Positions 25,298-37,473 of a stretch of DNA of 64,000 bases are shown here, piece by piece. The notes under the pieces are model-generated. The model had not been told where the DNA came from. It saw nothing but the letters and a program-made list of their open reading frames with translations, and ran no database searches. Position numbers and translations under genes: made by a program. The stretch's first letter is position 1, and every line of letters starts with the position of its first letter. The stretch lies in the NCBI GenBank assembly GCA_028095005.1, contig CM051459.1:319860513-319924512 (forward strand), given 5' to 3'. Source of the stretch: Rhynchospora pubera. Its lineage: Eukaryota > Streptophyta > Magnoliopsida > Poales > Cyperaceae.

Positions 25298-26940
25298 ACA
25301 CTACTTGCTTGAAATATATAATTACCATGATTTAGTTTGATGGACTCATTATGAAACTAAATATTAACTCTATTTGATTCGATAAAAATTTGAATTAATA
25401 TAAAATTAAATTTAGACTTAGATCAGTTTGTTCAAACTCGACTTGTTGCCGGCCATATCTCATATAAAGATTACTTGTATTATTTGTTGAGACTCAGTTG
25501 TAAAAATACTGTAGCCTATTTTAATCTAACATGGGCTCATGGACCGGTGAAGGAAAACTACTGAATAGTCGCCAAGAGGCATTGACCGAAAGCTACAGTG
25601 CCTCCAATCCAAACATAAAGAAATTGATTCAACAATTAATTGATATCATTTGATTGTCAATTCTACCAATCTTTCTTTTTTTGAACAGTAGCAGTCCAAG
25701 ACCAGACCCACGCACCATGCAACATACCAAATTATGGTGCCGGCTCGCAAGTAGCGAATTTCCTCGGACTATGCTTGTTCAAAGTCGGAAATATCTCTTT
25801 GTTTCCAAAAAGTTTCGAGATTACTACTACTTTTTAGTACTTTTTGACTGCTCAACAGTGCAAATTTTATGTGAACTCGGCGGTCTAACACCAGAAAGTG
25901 CATCTTTCTCACTATGAGTGGAATAAATGGTCTTGATCAAAAAAAGGAAAAAAAGAAAACCATCATGAGAAAATAAAAGTGAAATTATAATACTATTTAC
26001 ATAATTATAATTATAAGTGTTATGAATTTAAATATCGATTTTCAGATATTCAAATTATCAACTGGAGTACTCAATTCAATCTTCATATCAAATTCTCGCA
26101 GCGTATTAAATTATATTTTTGTAATTTTTACTACTTTCAATAGGAAGAATACCATTGATTACAATAAAATAAAATCATACAATATAGTAAAAAAAAATTA
26201 GAAATTTTAAATCTGGTATCTTATAGATTGATATGTAGATCTAATTAAGCTGATCGGGTTATTTTATTAGAATATCAAAAAGTCAATATTTTGAGCAAAT
26301 CGATTAATGTTACGTATGGTACCATAGTCCCACTCTGAACGAGATATACTTGACCAATAAATATAAAAAAATATCAATTTTTTTTAATAAAAGTATCTAT
26401 ATATCTAAATTATTAAATAAAACTGAGTGAGAAATTTTTTTCAGGACTATTATTCGAGTTTGTTCTGAAAAACGTTGACTTATAAATTCAAAACGTAGAC
26501 TGCCAAATAAAATATAATGCCAAAGTTGTACATGCATATTACGTTTTGGAAAAGAGTATTAGGTTTGTTTGGGAGTTTATAACTGAATAAGGAACTGGGA
26601 ATTAAATCCAGTTCTTGTTTCTTGTTCTCAGTTCTAAAAAATTGGAGAACTAAGAATTAGTCTCTTTTAGCCACTGTTCACTGTTTGTGGATTTGTTTGG
26701 TTGCATGTAAACTAGCTAGTTTGTGAGTTTGCTAAACATAACTTAGTCCTCGAGGAATTTGGGGGCAAATTAATAAACAAATGGTACGACTTACAAGATG
26801 AAAAAAAGTAACATTTGATATGATGGATATATGAATAATCATTATTTTAATATAGTATTGTTTTTATAATGAAATATATTATTCTCCGACACGAATTACT
26901 TCTAATTCTTCTGTTCGATATATGATATCGTCTAACTATA
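25298..26940. other. intergenic, no feature recognised
   Basis: AT-rich sequence with short unsupported frames only. An 87-codon frame at 25654-25917 (+) shows no recognisable motif and no splice context. Confidence 0.5.
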
Positions 26941-26949
26941 TTAGAGTTT

Positions 26950-27352
26950 GAGATAGGCTAAAATCAGTCGCGACTGACAGATGAGATCGTCAACTACGAT
27001 CAAATCTCAATTTTCGAGATTCTCACAATCGATCCGAACCATTCAATGGGTTCTCCATATTGAAATCTCCTTGGAGACAAAATTTTACATTTTTCTGAAA
27101 TTTTTTAGTATTTGTTTGGTATTTTACAAAATTCTTAATCTAAATAATTTTGGACCCTTCAATAATTATGATTTTAAAAATCTCAAAAAGATAATAAATA
27201 AAATTAGAAAAATTTAAAATTTGGTCTCCAATGAGATTTCAATATGGAAAACACATTGAACAGTTCAGATTAGCCATTAGAACCTCAAAAGTTGAGATAT
27301 AATCGCAGTTGACGGGTTCATCCGTCAGTCGTGGCTGATTTTAGCCTATCTC
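26950..27352. mobile_element. Mutator-like MITE, copy B (403 bp, 9-bp TSD)
   Basis: Same family and same length as the element at 1613-2015. It starts GAGATAGGCTAAAATCAGTC and ends with the inverted counterpart AGCCTATCTC. The perfect 9-bp direct repeat TTAGAGTTT flanks it at 26941-26949 and 27353-27361. The arms carry the shared CGATCCGAAC...TTCAATATGG blocks. Two family members of equal length with different TSDs show that the unit moved as a whole. Confidence 0.9.
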
Positions 27353-27361
27353 TTAGAGTTT

Positions 27362-28162
27362 TCTATATGTTACTATTATAAAATCAAACATAGAAAATTG
27401 ATTTTTACAGTATTTTTTTCCTTTAAAACTGAATAAGTGGAAGCTTTTAATTGAACTGCTATCTTATGTTATCAACAATGTTTATTATACCCTACCGGTG
27501 GTCGAAATCTGAAATTTCTTGAAATTTTTCGGTATTTTCACACTTAATACCACATACCACCATTTTGGTCATTGTTTGGGTATTTGGTATTACAAAAATT
27601 TTTCGATAATCAGTAGGATATTGAAAACAGAGGTTATCAAATTGATAAATCTAATTTAATTAGTTTCATCTATACAATAAAATCTCATAAAAAAAATAAA
27701 TCAAAATTTACATTTTTTTTAAAGTTATTTACTATTTTATTCAAATTATTTTAAACTTGTCATTTTTGAAATATTCTTATTATAAATTTTTATCAAAAAA
27801 CACAAGTTTTAAAAAAATTAAAAATATATATAAAATTGGGTTTGCGAAAGAGATTTTAAAATATAGATAATATTAGTTAAATCAGATTTTGATTTAACCA
27901 ATATAGTCGTGATGTGCCGAAGCCTCAATATATCGTGATACACCATATCATTTTCTCTTTTATATGGTAATGTATGTTGAAGATCTGTTTTTTTTTCTAC
28001 TAATATAATGACAAATATGATCATAATGTACCGAAATCTCAATACATTGTGATGCACATATCATTTTCCCCGTCTAAAATGTTAGTAAAAAATGAGACCC
28101 AATATTAACCGTCCAAATCAGAGCCGTAGACGACAAAAAGTAGAATTCCGTATTCCCGTACG
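27362..28162. other. intergenic, no gene recognised
   Basis: Very AT-rich. Around 27895-28070 a 110-120 bp segment is imperfectly repeated (ATGTGCCGAAGCCTCAATA and ATGTACCGAAATCTCAATA, each followed by TTGTGAT or TCGTGAT and ATATCATTTTC). No coding sequence is seen. Confidence 0.5.
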
Positions 28163-28359
28163 CAGGGGCGGATACAGGCAGGGGCAGGCCTACGCCGCGA
28201 AGTTTTTTTTAGTGTTAAAATACTAAAAATACAGTAGTAATTTGGTTATCTAATGTATCTGGCTTACTCTAGTATTGAAATTTCAAGTTACTAATGTTTA
28301 ATTGAAGTCGACCTCGACAACTTGGCCTACCCTATCCTTCAATCCTGGTTCCGCCCCTG
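28163..28359. mobile_element. hAT-like MITE (197 bp)
   Basis: The terminal inverted repeats CAGGGGCGGATACAGG (left) and CAGGGGCGGAACCAGG (right, reverse complement) match the CAGGGGCGGA-type ends common in plant hAT elements. The palindrome CGTACG directly abuts both ends (28157-28162 and 28360-28365), probably the core of an 8-bp TSD whose outer bases no longer match. The interior is non-coding. Confidence 0.8.
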
Positions 28360-28365
28360 CGTACG

Positions 28366-30480
28366 AGGGGAGGAATCAAACCTGTAGAGTGTAGAGGACC
28401 AAAAGTAGACCCGTATTATAGAGCCGCCTTCCCAAAGGTGGGAAAAAAAAAGAAGAAAAAATTAAAACACACGAGGATCACAAAACGCTATTGAGTGACT
28501 TATTTGAGTCAAGTTCTATACCTTCCGTACTCGACTACTCGCCACTCGGTCTCTTTTACCTAGTCCGCGGTCCCCTCCAGCTTCAACCCCCTTTTGTTGC
28601 CACCAGTGCAGTGCCTCAGCACTATAGCCTTACACCAGCGCACACCATAGTGAGTTAGTGACCATACCAACCAACGCCACAGCACCACAAGTTCCATTGT
28701 ATTTTGATCTTCTGAGGCCTTCTTCCTGTAGCCATTTGTACAGACACCTTTGTGTCTCCAGAAAGAGATTTTTGAAATAACTTAAAATTCTTTTTTCAAA
28801 GAGGTGGTTTGAAATTATTTATTTATTAAAATGAAATCAAAATCATACATACGCTTAATAAAGTATGTATTCCAATTTTTGTAAATTGGTACATGGATAC
28901 TAATTTTTGTACTAGTATATTCATGCCCAAAAAAAAATCTAGGACAATTTATTTGTCCCCAATTACAAAACAGAAACTAACCTCACAATCGCGCTATCGC
29001 TCTCTGGTACCGATGTAATACCGGTGCATTAGGTATAGATGTTGTTAGAAGTTTATACTGTTTGTTTGTTGTGATGTACCAGTTTTAATAATGGTACTTA
29101 TTTTGTGTTTTTATTTTTGTACTTATGTAAACTTTTTTTTATTATTAATGAAAATTGTCAGCATTCTGACCCTAAAAAAAAAAGAGTTCAATTAATTCGT
29201 CTGTATGCTTCACCTTACCATTTTAATATATATTTAATTCTTTTCATATTAAACGTCACTGAAAATATTAGAATCTTCGGTGTATAACAAGGAACATACT
29301 AATACAGGCGACGGTACAAACTACAAACACTGCCACAGAATACAACCATGCAAACCATTGCCCCAAAAGCTAATTTAGTTTTAGTTTTATTCAGGGGACC
29401 CACCCACCAGTCACTTATCCGCCACAACTCGGTTTGAGGATGCTCTTAATTTGTCGTCTTTTATTTTTTATTTGAAGTGACACCATCATTGCAAGTTGCA
29501 AATTTAATTATCTACAACACGGAAAGAGAAGCAGAGAACCACAATTCTTATCTGACTTGGAACTTATTAGATAATGACTCTTATATATTATTTGATTACT
29601 ACTCCAGCTGGCACACTTCAATCAGCGCAGCCAATTCATGACTATCCAGCATAAATAAAATATCTAAATTCCAACCTCTTTCTTACCGGTTTAAACTTAT
29701 TATTTGCAATTGTAATCCCCGTGCCACAATTATGTCCTTCCAAAAAAAAAAAATGACAGGGAAAACGTACTTAATTACCCTTTTAAAATTTAGTTTTTCT
29801 TAAGTTTTTTTTTTGTAATAAGAACTTTTCAATAATATGAAAAGGTTTCTTTTTCAGTTTATAGTCTGACCATAAGTTGGAATTTTTGGCAATGAAAACA
29901 ACCTTTTTGAAGATTCTTTTCAATAAAAATATATTACCTGTACGTTGTGACTAGAAAGCTTTTTAAAGGTAGCATTCAGAGTTGCTAGAGTATTAGTACT
30001 AAATTCTATTATTTCATTTTTACCCGAGATCTCCATTCTCATTTCTTACTGTGATATTTTTTTTCCCGTAATCAATCCTAGCTTGAATTGCAAATTTTTA
30101 AGAAATTGATTTTATATAATAATAGAATAGTGAATTTCTTAACCACAATTAAATAATTGAAAACTGCAATCTAGACTTTATACATTTGAGCAATGCAAGA
30201 TAAAAAAAATTTATATGCACCTTTGCTAATAAAAAACAGCATATGACTTGTAATTTAATTTTTGGACGCCACTACACAAAAGCAGTTCATAAAAATATTA
30301 TATTCTAAAAAAAAAAGCGGATATGAAAAACTTCCCATTGATTTTCAAATAGAGGAAAAAGTTGAAATTGAGCTTAAGAATACCACAATAATTAAATTAC
30401 AAACTTTACAAGGGTGTATCCATAAAATCTCGACACAAATAAAAAGAAAGAAAACCAAATGCGAGTAACTCGTTTTTTCC
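28366..30480. other. intergenic region upstream of the ALP1-like gene
   Basis: A locally GC-richer block at about 28500-28750 (short C-rich and CCA-rich words) looks like a gene edge, but no exon could be recognised in it. The rest is AT-rich without supported frames. Confidence 0.45.
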
Positions 30481-30601
30481 CTCATTCGCCTCTCCCGCGT
30501 ATACCGCGGTTCTTCTCTCTTTCCTTGGCAGTCCGCACCGCGTCTCCTCTCTCTATCGTACCCTCTCTCGCGTCACTCCAAATCTTAGCACTCCCACAAA
30601 G

Positions 30602-30609
30602 TATATAAA
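30602..30609 (+). promoter_or_regulatory. TATA box of the ALP1-like gene
   Basis: TATATAAA followed by a CT-rich stretch (CCCTTTCGCTCTCTTTCC) is a canonical plant core promoter. It implies a start of transcription near 30632-30645 and a leader of about 120-130 nt before the ATG at 30764. CT-rich blocks also lie upstream at 30490-30575. Confidence 0.75.
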
Positions 30610-30763
30610 CCCTTTCGCTCTCTTTCCTTCTTCTATCAGTCCACACTTATACATACCTCATATCTCTTCCAAGTTCCAACTTCCAACTTCCAATTCAAAA
30701 CCCACAACCCAAAACCCAATCTTTAAAACCGAACATCATTGGTTAATCACACTGGATCTCTTC

Positions 30764-32092
30764 ATGAACCCTTGCACCTCTCCTCTCCTATCTTTCTTTG
30801 ACGAATCAGACTATACATACTTCAACGTATTTGAAGAACCCAAACCCTCTTTTGTACCAATCATGCCTGTATCCGATGCCAACAAGCGGAAGCGGGTTGA
30901 TGAAGTCGAAGAACATTCGCCAAAGAGACGCACTTCGAGTTCCAACAACTCACAAGATAGCAATGGGCCAACTACAGACAATGGTGTCACTTCAGCGGCA
31001 TCGGGTGGGTCTCCTTCAAGGCATCACCAGAGGAGGTTGTGGGTCAAGGACAGGTCAAAGGATTGGTGGGACCGGTACAACAGCCCCGACTTGCCAGAAG
31101 CTGAGTTCAAGCGTGCGTTTCGGATGAGCCGAGCTACTTTTGAGTTCCTTTGTGAGGAGTTGGGATCTGCTGTGGCGAAGGAGGACACAATGCTTCGCTT
31201 GGCGATACCGGTGCGCCAGCGTGTGGCAGTATGCATCTGGCGTTTAGCAACTGGCGAGCCATTGAGGGTCGTGTCAAAGCGGTTTGGTCTTGGCATCTCA
31301 ACTTGTCACAAGCTTGTTTTGGAGGTTTGCACGGCTATTAAAACTCTTCTTATGCCTAAAACGGTACAATGGCCAGACCAAAACACGTCTCAGGTGGTTG
31401 CACAAAACTTTGGATACAACTCGGGTATACCCAACATAATTGGATCAATGCACACAACCCACATTCCCATTATTGCCCCAAAGGTGGAGGTCGCAGCATA
31501 TTATAACAAGAGACACACTGAAAGAAATCAGAAAACGAGTTACTCGATTACAATCCAAGGCGTGGTGAACCCCAATGGGGTTTTCACTGATGTCTGTATT
31601 GGATGGCCTGGATCAATGCCAGATGACCAAGTATTAGAGAAATCAGCATTATATCAGCGAGGTAATGCCGGTTTGATTCAGAACAATTGGATTGTCGGTG
31701 GAGCCGGGTTCCCTCTGATGGATTGGCTTCTCGTGCCATACACCCACCAAAACTTAACATGGACCCAACATGCATTTAACGAGAAAGTGGGTGATGTTGC
31801 GAACGTGGCGAGGGATGCTTTTGCCAGGCTTAAAGGGAGATGGACTTGCTTGCAAAAGAGAACTGAAGGTAAGCTCACAGATTTGCCGGTGATTCTTGGT
31901 GCGTGTGTGGTGCTGCATAACATTTGCGAGATGAAAGGAGAGACGATGGATCCGGAGCTTCATTTTGAATTATCTGACGATGATATGGTGGCAGAGAATC
32001 CAATTCGATCAATCGCAGCAGTTCGAGCCAGAGACAGCATCGCACACAATCTGTTGCATAGTGGACGTGCTGGCATGAGGTTCTTCAACTAG
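30764..32092 (+). CDS. ALP1-like: ALP1/HARBI1-like domesticated transposase protein, 442 aa
   Basis: One uninterrupted exon. The N-terminus is disordered, with two basic clusters typical of a nuclear signal (KRKR at 41-44 and PKRR at 53-56) and a Ser/Asn-rich linker. Conserved sequence begins at RRLWVKDRSKDWWDRYNSPD (90-109). A helix-turn-helix-like segment follows (about 154-188, LRVVSKRFGLGISTCHK). The DDE_Tnp_4-type domain spans about 220-390. In active Harbinger nucleases the first Asp lies in a G-x-x-D-G-T-H-I context; here it reads GSMHTTHIPI (227-236), so the Asp is lost. Near the second position PGSMPDDQVL (282-291) keeps acidic residues. The third region reads VGGAGFPLMDWLLVPY (311-326) without the usual Asp, and the Glu of the ERAFG motif is absent (ARDAFARLKGRW). 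The close plant relatives I recall (Arabidopsis At5g12010 type) share these losses, so this is a conserved host gene, not a live transposon. ALP1 itself works with Polycomb PRC2; for this subgroup the role is unknown, and chromatin binding is inferred. Confidence 0.93.
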   Translation: MNPCTSPLLSFFDESDYTYFNVFEEPKPSFVPIMPVSDANKRKRVDEVEEHSPKRRTSSSNNSQDSNGPTTDNGVTSAASGGSPSRHHQRRLWVKDRSKDWWDRYNSPDLPEAEFKRAFRMSRATFEFLCEELGSAVAKEDTMLRLAIPVRQRVAVCIWRLATGEPLRVVSKRFGLGISTCHKLVLEVCTAIKTLLMPKTVQWPDQNTSQVVAQNFGYNSGIPNIIGSMHTTHIPIIAPKVEVAAYYNKRHTERNQKTSYSITIQGVVNPNGVFTDVCIGWPGSMPDDQVLEKSALYQRGNAGLIQNNWIVGGAGFPLMDWLLVPYTHQNLTWTQHAFNEKVGDVANVARDAFARLKGRWTCLQKRTEGKLTDLPVILGACVVLHNICEMKGETMDPELHFELSDDDMVAENPIRSIAAVRARDSIAHNLLHSGRAGMRFFN

Positions 32093-32127
32093 GCTATTTC
32101 TTACATAGTGGACGTGCTGGCATGAGG
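32054..32127 (+). repeat. 27-bp duplication across the ALP1-like stop codon
   Basis: The segment TTGCATAGTGGACGTGCTGG (then CATGAGG) at 32054-32080 recurs at 32101-32127 with one mismatch, 47 bp downstream. The copies flank the TAG at 32090-32092. The offset is not a multiple of three, so the second copy is not in the reading frame. The C-terminal codons were apparently duplicated into the 3' UTR. Confidence 0.9.
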
Positions 32128-32129
32128 AT

Positions 32130-33040
32130 ACTCCAAAAAAATAATTTTAACCAGAATATGATTTTCCTTTTTTAATTTTTGTTTTCTGTCAAGGAAAGGT
32201 GATTACTTAATGAGGAATAGGTGAGCTATAGGTTAAGTGTTGCTTGATTCGTTGTAAGTAATATAGCGGTGGGGGTAATTTTTAGTTTTTACCTCTTATT
32301 GGTTAAACAAATACTTAGAGGTAGTTTGCGGAATCATTCGTTGATTGTTATTGTTCCCTCAGAGAAGTGAGGTTTAGTATTTCAGATAGAGTTTGGTTTA
32401 ATTTAATCAATTGCTTCTCTTGTGCAAACTTCCTTGAGTTGGGCGTTATCAGATTCTTATTTTATGCTGAAAAGTTGCATTGCTTTGTGCTTCAAATTAA
32501 ATTGTCAGGACTACCCAATTGAAGCTTCGATTTGTAATTCATTAATAAGCTGGCCCAAAGAAAGGAGATCCAATTTAGGTCTGACAACAATTGAACCAAG
32601 TTTGCCACCGGTACTGGCATATACTAGTTCCTGATCAACACCATACTTTACAAACTAAGAAGCAATGCTTTCTATAATATTATACATATATAGAGAGTCT
32701 ATCATGTTACTGGTTTATTTTATTTTTTCTTTAAAATTGCATGAATTGCATTGCAAAAGAAATTCAGACCGATTTCAGTGGCAAGACAAGCTCAACAACA
32801 GACTTGACTGGTATTGTACCAGTATCTCTACCTCACTCCAACATATGCAGAAAGGACAAAATACAAGCACAAGAGCAATATCTAAATCTGATTAAATGTG
32901 CTGCCTGAATAATCATGTGTACTTGTGCATAAACCTAATATTTACTGTCTACATTTTTTTTTCCTGAACACTATACAAAGTACACGAGAGAATATATGCG
33001 AACATCATATGCTTGTAATGCGGAATGGAAGAATTGAATG
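32130..33040. other. intergenic between convergent ALP1-like and glyoxalase genes
   Basis: This should hold the 3' UTRs of both genes, which face each other. No coding sequence is recognised. No clear polyadenylation signal could be chosen. Confidence 0.5.
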
Positions 33041-33045
33041 TTCCC

Positions 33046-36000
33046 CTAGTCGACTTGAGTAAATTCCAGTGCATTGCCATCTGGGTCTCGTGCAAATATT
33101 GCTGGTCTGCCAGATTTGCTCAAGGTATAGCTTATTCCTGCATTAGGAAAGCAGCACCTCTCACTAGAAAGTCTCATAATTCTTACATCTTCCAAACAAA
33201 TAGAAAATTTATCTTTTCCTTATCATATTTATTCAATGGAGTAAAATATGAGCCCCATTTAGTTGTAAAGAACATATATAACGTGGTTATTTTGGGTAGG
33301 GCTGAATAATGAGTCAAGATATACACATTGAATTTCCTTTTCTTTGGAAGAGAACACAGAATCTTTGCAGAAGGAAACATTAAAGATGTTACAGGCATCA
33401 TCAAGTTATCCCTTAATTGAACACTGAGTATACTTTGCAAGACGAGTTTATATCCATAAAACCCTAAATTCTTGACAAATCTCCAACATTCTTTTCTATT
33501 TGCTGGATATCACAGTAATTCCTAAAAATAGCAAAGACAAGAGTCTCACAGATAAATTGTACTGGCTACATATATAGCAATATTAAATCAATCATGGTAG
33601 GAGCATTCCTTAGAAATTTTTCTATTTACAAAAAAATTACTGCCTCGAACTAAGCACTTTTTTAGTCTGCAGAGTACACTTAAACTATTGAAGAACTTCT
33701 ATTGTCCCTTTCAATTTGGAAAAAAGATATAAAACTAGTGAGAAGTGTATGTAGAAGGATCACATACCGGCTTCATCAAAGATGGCTTTCAGCTTGGAGA
33801 CGTCACGAATGGCTATGCATGTGTGGCGGTCTCTTCCCCCATGTTCGGGCCGGCCCGTTAACGGGTCAGGATTTGGGAGTTCCATCAAGTGGATCATCTC
33901 CGACCCAACCCACAACCAAGCCCCTCTGTAGGGCAACTTATCATTCGGCCTTGCCAAATTAACCTCAAGACCTTTCCAAATTAACAAGGATTATTATAAA
34001 AGAATATTGAATATAAAAAGCCTAATCTTTTGTCCATCCAGAGTTGGTTTTTCAACAAATAAATCCCTTCTTAGTTTTATTCAGAATGGTACTTGCAAAG
34101 TTCCACCGGATATACAGGGTAAGGTGTATTATTGAGATCTCAGAGGCTTAGTTAGTGCTGTAGAAAAACTTGACAGTTCTACTCACTTGCAGCTTAACCA
34201 TGCAATAGAAGAAGGTATAAACGATCATAAACCACCTTTCAATAAAAAAGGGAATTGAAAAAAAAAAAGAGGATTGTTGCTTACTGGAATATGATGTTTC
34301 AGTCAGCATTATTGGATGAGCTTATGGTAGGATGACTAGATTATACAGAGAAATATTAACTTTTCTACAGAATGAGGGTGATGTACTTAACTTTTCTCAA
34401 GTGCATACAGAGTTGATAGCCTGTTACTAAATTAGGGGCATTTTTGGGGTTGCCAAAGATTCCCAGTAGACACTAGTCATTTGAGGGGCAAAGTGGAAAG
34501 TCACAGGAACCAGATGAAGCCAGAAATTATCTAACTATAACGGTTTAATTTCTTAGTTTAAGTAAAGAAATCAAAGGAAGGATTAGTGATTGTCTTGTAA
34601 TTTTATAAAGAGAGGCTACATGCTGTAACATCAGACAATTTTACATTCGTTTATATTGATATGTGGTGGCACACTATTATAAGGGTAAAATTTCAGACTA
34701 AGGCTCAGCTTAACTAGTCTGGACTAACTGGTTTGGCAAGCTTCAGAAGGTTTTATTTTATGTATGCAGACAGAAAAATAGAGAAAATCATGCGCATAGT
34801 TTGGTAATATGATATGTGACAATGAGCTTTTAACTATAGAAAAAGAAAAAGAAAAAGAAAAAGAAAAAGAAAAATAGGATTGGTACTTGACTAATCAAAC
34901 AATTTCAAACAGGTCAACAAATAATTTGAATAAATGCGAAGTTGTGGGACCAATTTGAACAAAATAGTAGAATTAGTACTCGACGAATCAAACAATTTCA
35001 AACAGGACAAGAATAATTTGAATAAAAGTGAAGTTGAGGAACCAATTTGAACAAAATAGAATAATTGGTACTACAACAAACTTTTGTTTGATAGACACCA
35101 AATATTACAATCCACTCCATATTAGCTCGAGGGCATCTTAAATTAACAAAACTTAGAATCTGTGTTCTTCATGGAGGTTAAATTACAAAATGGTTGAAAC
35201 CGAGTTGTTCCATGTGCTCGCTATTTCTTCAATTTATTATATATATATATCTCCTATTCAGTCATTGAATCGAAATTCCTCATAGTAAGAATATAGGATT
35301 TCCATTTGAAGAGTGGAGAAGGGACTGATTTAACAAACTCTCTTTAGATTCAGTTTCTATTGGGTTTATGGACATGGACACGAGTGTACAGAATGACACA
35401 ACTTGTCATTTCCAGATCAATTTCTACTGAGACCCTAATATCTGTGTCATTTTAGGCACAGATACAATATGTGTCAGGCATGGACACAACATGATGTTAG
35501 AAGTATTTGTGCAACATAATTAACAAGGCTTAAAATCTTTCTTATACCTTGGTTGCATCCTAGCTCCCAACCTACCAGATGAGGCAGAAGGCCAGAAGAA
35601 TCAGATTCGATTTCAGAATTTATAAACAGAAAATGAACATACCAAGAAGATCTTTGTAGAAAGCAATAGACCGTTCGAGGTTTTCGCACAAAATGCCAAC
35701 ATGATGTATGCTTACCACGCCATAATCTTTTCCTGATTGAAATGCAAACAAGTTAATAAAAAAGATCCCAGAAATTTCTCAGAAAACTGTTTCCAAAAGT
35801 TATTGTCGGTACTGACATATATTACAAAAGGAACCCCAAAAAGAAAAAAAGGAACTTTTTCGCTTGGTAGCTAATTGAATACTGATTTGTAATATTTAGT
35901 ACCAGGTACTTGCAACCTCAATACCAGCAAGGAAATTTTTTGGGACCTTCCTTCTGTTTTTTTTTTTTTTTTTTTCTGATTCAAGCTTAATTAAAAATTA

Positions 36001-36276
36001 ACTATTCTACACCAATACCTGTCGACTGGTCAGTGTTCAAATCAACAATTGACATACATAGTAATAAAATTCTTGAATATTACCATGGGATTTCTCCACT
36101 GATTGAAGCCGATCGCTTTCAATTGACACGTTAAGCTTTCCCAATCGACCGTTTACATTGGTCTCTCTTCTTCTAGTGAAGGAACAATGGTGGTTAACTG
36201 AGATAACACAATTGTGTTGCTTTGAGATGGGCGAAAGAGGTGTGATCGAAGGGAAGAAGAGGCTCTGAGTCGCCAT
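33046..36276 (-). CDS. glyoxalase I-like (VOC superfamily) protein, plastid-type, 192 aa
   Basis: Four exons on the minus strand: 36276-36084, 35732-35643, 33971-33768 and 33137-33046, 579 nt including TAG, with GT-AG introns. Residues 1 to about 60 are Ser/Thr/Arg-rich and poor in acidic residues (MATQSLFFPSITPLSPISKQ…), as in a chloroplast transit peptide. The VOC domain follows: DYGVVSIHHVGILCENLERS (67-86), KLPYRGAWLWVGSEMIHLME (106-125), GRDRHTCIAIRDV (140-152) and SGRPAIFARDPDGNALEFTQ (171-190). The probable metal ligands are H75, E125, H144 and E187, so the site looks complete. The family includes lactoylglutathione lyases (methylglyoxal detoxification) and other dioxygenases; the real substrate of this single-domain plastid subgroup is not established. 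The second intron is about 1.7 kb and contains a microsatellite and a tandem duplication. Confidence 0.92.
34839..34876. repeat. (GAAAAA)n microsatellite
   Basis: About six GAAAAA units in the large second intron of the glyoxalase-like gene, directly before a tandem duplication. Confidence 0.85.
34880..35071. repeat. tandem duplication of a 92-93 bp unit
   Basis: Two units start with TTGGTAC or TTAGTAC at 34880 and 34973, and a third begins at 35065 but stops after a few bases. Both full units carry AATCAAACAATTTCAAACAG and ACCAATTTGAACAAAATAG. They lie in intron 2 of the glyoxalase-like gene. Confidence 0.85.
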
Positions 36277-36299
36277 TATCGCTCTTTCTTTCTCACTGC

Positions 36300-36796
36300 T
36301 TTCACGTCCACTGTTTTTTTTTTCCTGTTTGTTTATTTGCTTATTGATTTTTTCTGGTGCTCATTTTTTTTTTGTGAGGAAGAAAAAGAGGTTTTTCTCC
36401 TTGCCAGGTTTTATTAGCGGCCCCCATTAACTGGATTTTTTGGGTTTTTTACTAAATAATTAGGCGCTAAGTTCTACGTTTTTTTTGTTATAAAACTTAA
36501 ATTTCATTATAAAAACAATTAAATCCAGATTTAGACTTATATAATATAAGATAAAGAAATTAGCAATTGCGAATGTTTGTTTTATTTTCTCTTATTTATT
36601 TCATCAGACAGCATTGTTAAAAAAAATGGGAAAAAAAGTTAGTCCGGGACAAAATTTGATAATCCAAATTCCAAATGCTTTAAACGGACTCCAACAAATT
36701 TTGCAAGCATCAGCTGGAAATTGGTCTTGCATATCATAAATTTTTCTTCTTTTGAGAAAAAAAAGGTAGAATGTAATTGAAATTCCATATGAAGTA
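36300..36796. promoter_or_regulatory. upstream region of the glyoxalase-like gene
   Basis: The probable promoter of the minus-strand gene. It is T-rich on the plus strand, and no certain TATA box was found. It is bounded at 36797 by the TSD of a hAT-like element, which therefore sits about 0.5 kb upstream of the start codon. Confidence 0.4.
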
Positions 36797-36804
36797 ATGA
36801 GAAT

Positions 36805-37473
36805 TAGAGGTCCATAACGTGGAAAATGATCACGAAAGTGGTCATTTTCGTTAACCGTTGCATTGATGCACGAATTTTTTATACTTATTGCGTTGATTGT
36901 TGTATCCGTTTAACACATGTTGCGTTGATCGTTTCGTTGATGGGAACGATCAAAACGGTTATAACCATCTTTGACTACCTAACCGTTTTGCATTTTTATT
37001 AAGAAGCAAGAAAATAAACTATTCTGCATTTTGTATGAAACAAAGATAGAGAAATGACAGGTTAGGTCACGCAGAAAAGGGAGAGGAGGCACCATCATCA
37101 CCTCTCGCTCTCGACGGCGATTGTACTGGGTGGTGCAGAGGCGAGAGAGATAGATGTGACTGTGTTCGGTGGAGAAATAACGGAGCGACGCTGCAGAAAT
37201 CTAATTTTACTCGTTTCTTTCTCGATCTCTCCGCTGAGGTCCTCTGCAATCTAATAATAAAACCATGAAAAATTTTTTAGACGAAATGCGCGAAATAAAC
37301 AACCACGAAACGTATCAGTTTCACTAATCGTTCCGTTCTGAGACGAAACAATATTTCTATTTGCGTTAGTTGTTCCGTTCCTTAAACGAAACTGAAATTC
37401 TTATCCGTTACTGTTCCATTCCGGACGAAACGAAACGAAAGAACGATTGAAACGGCTACCGTTTTCGGTCCTA
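36805..37473. mobile_element. hAT-like non-autonomous element, 669 bp, 8-bp TSD
   Basis: The 8-bp direct repeat ATGAGAAT flanks it exactly (36797-36804 and 37474-37481). The ends are TAGAGGTCC and, inverted, TAGGACCG. Multiple short words such as AACCGTT, CGTTCCGTT and ACGAAAC occur in both orientations near the ends, like hAT subterminal repeats. The centre (about 37060-37260) is GC-richer and contains a 60-codon minus-strand frame, perhaps a captured host fragment. No transposase is present. Confidence 0.75.

Noticed and set aside
31024..31963. Several minus-strand frames of 63-90 codons
   Set aside because: Antisense shadows of the ALP1-like coding exon.
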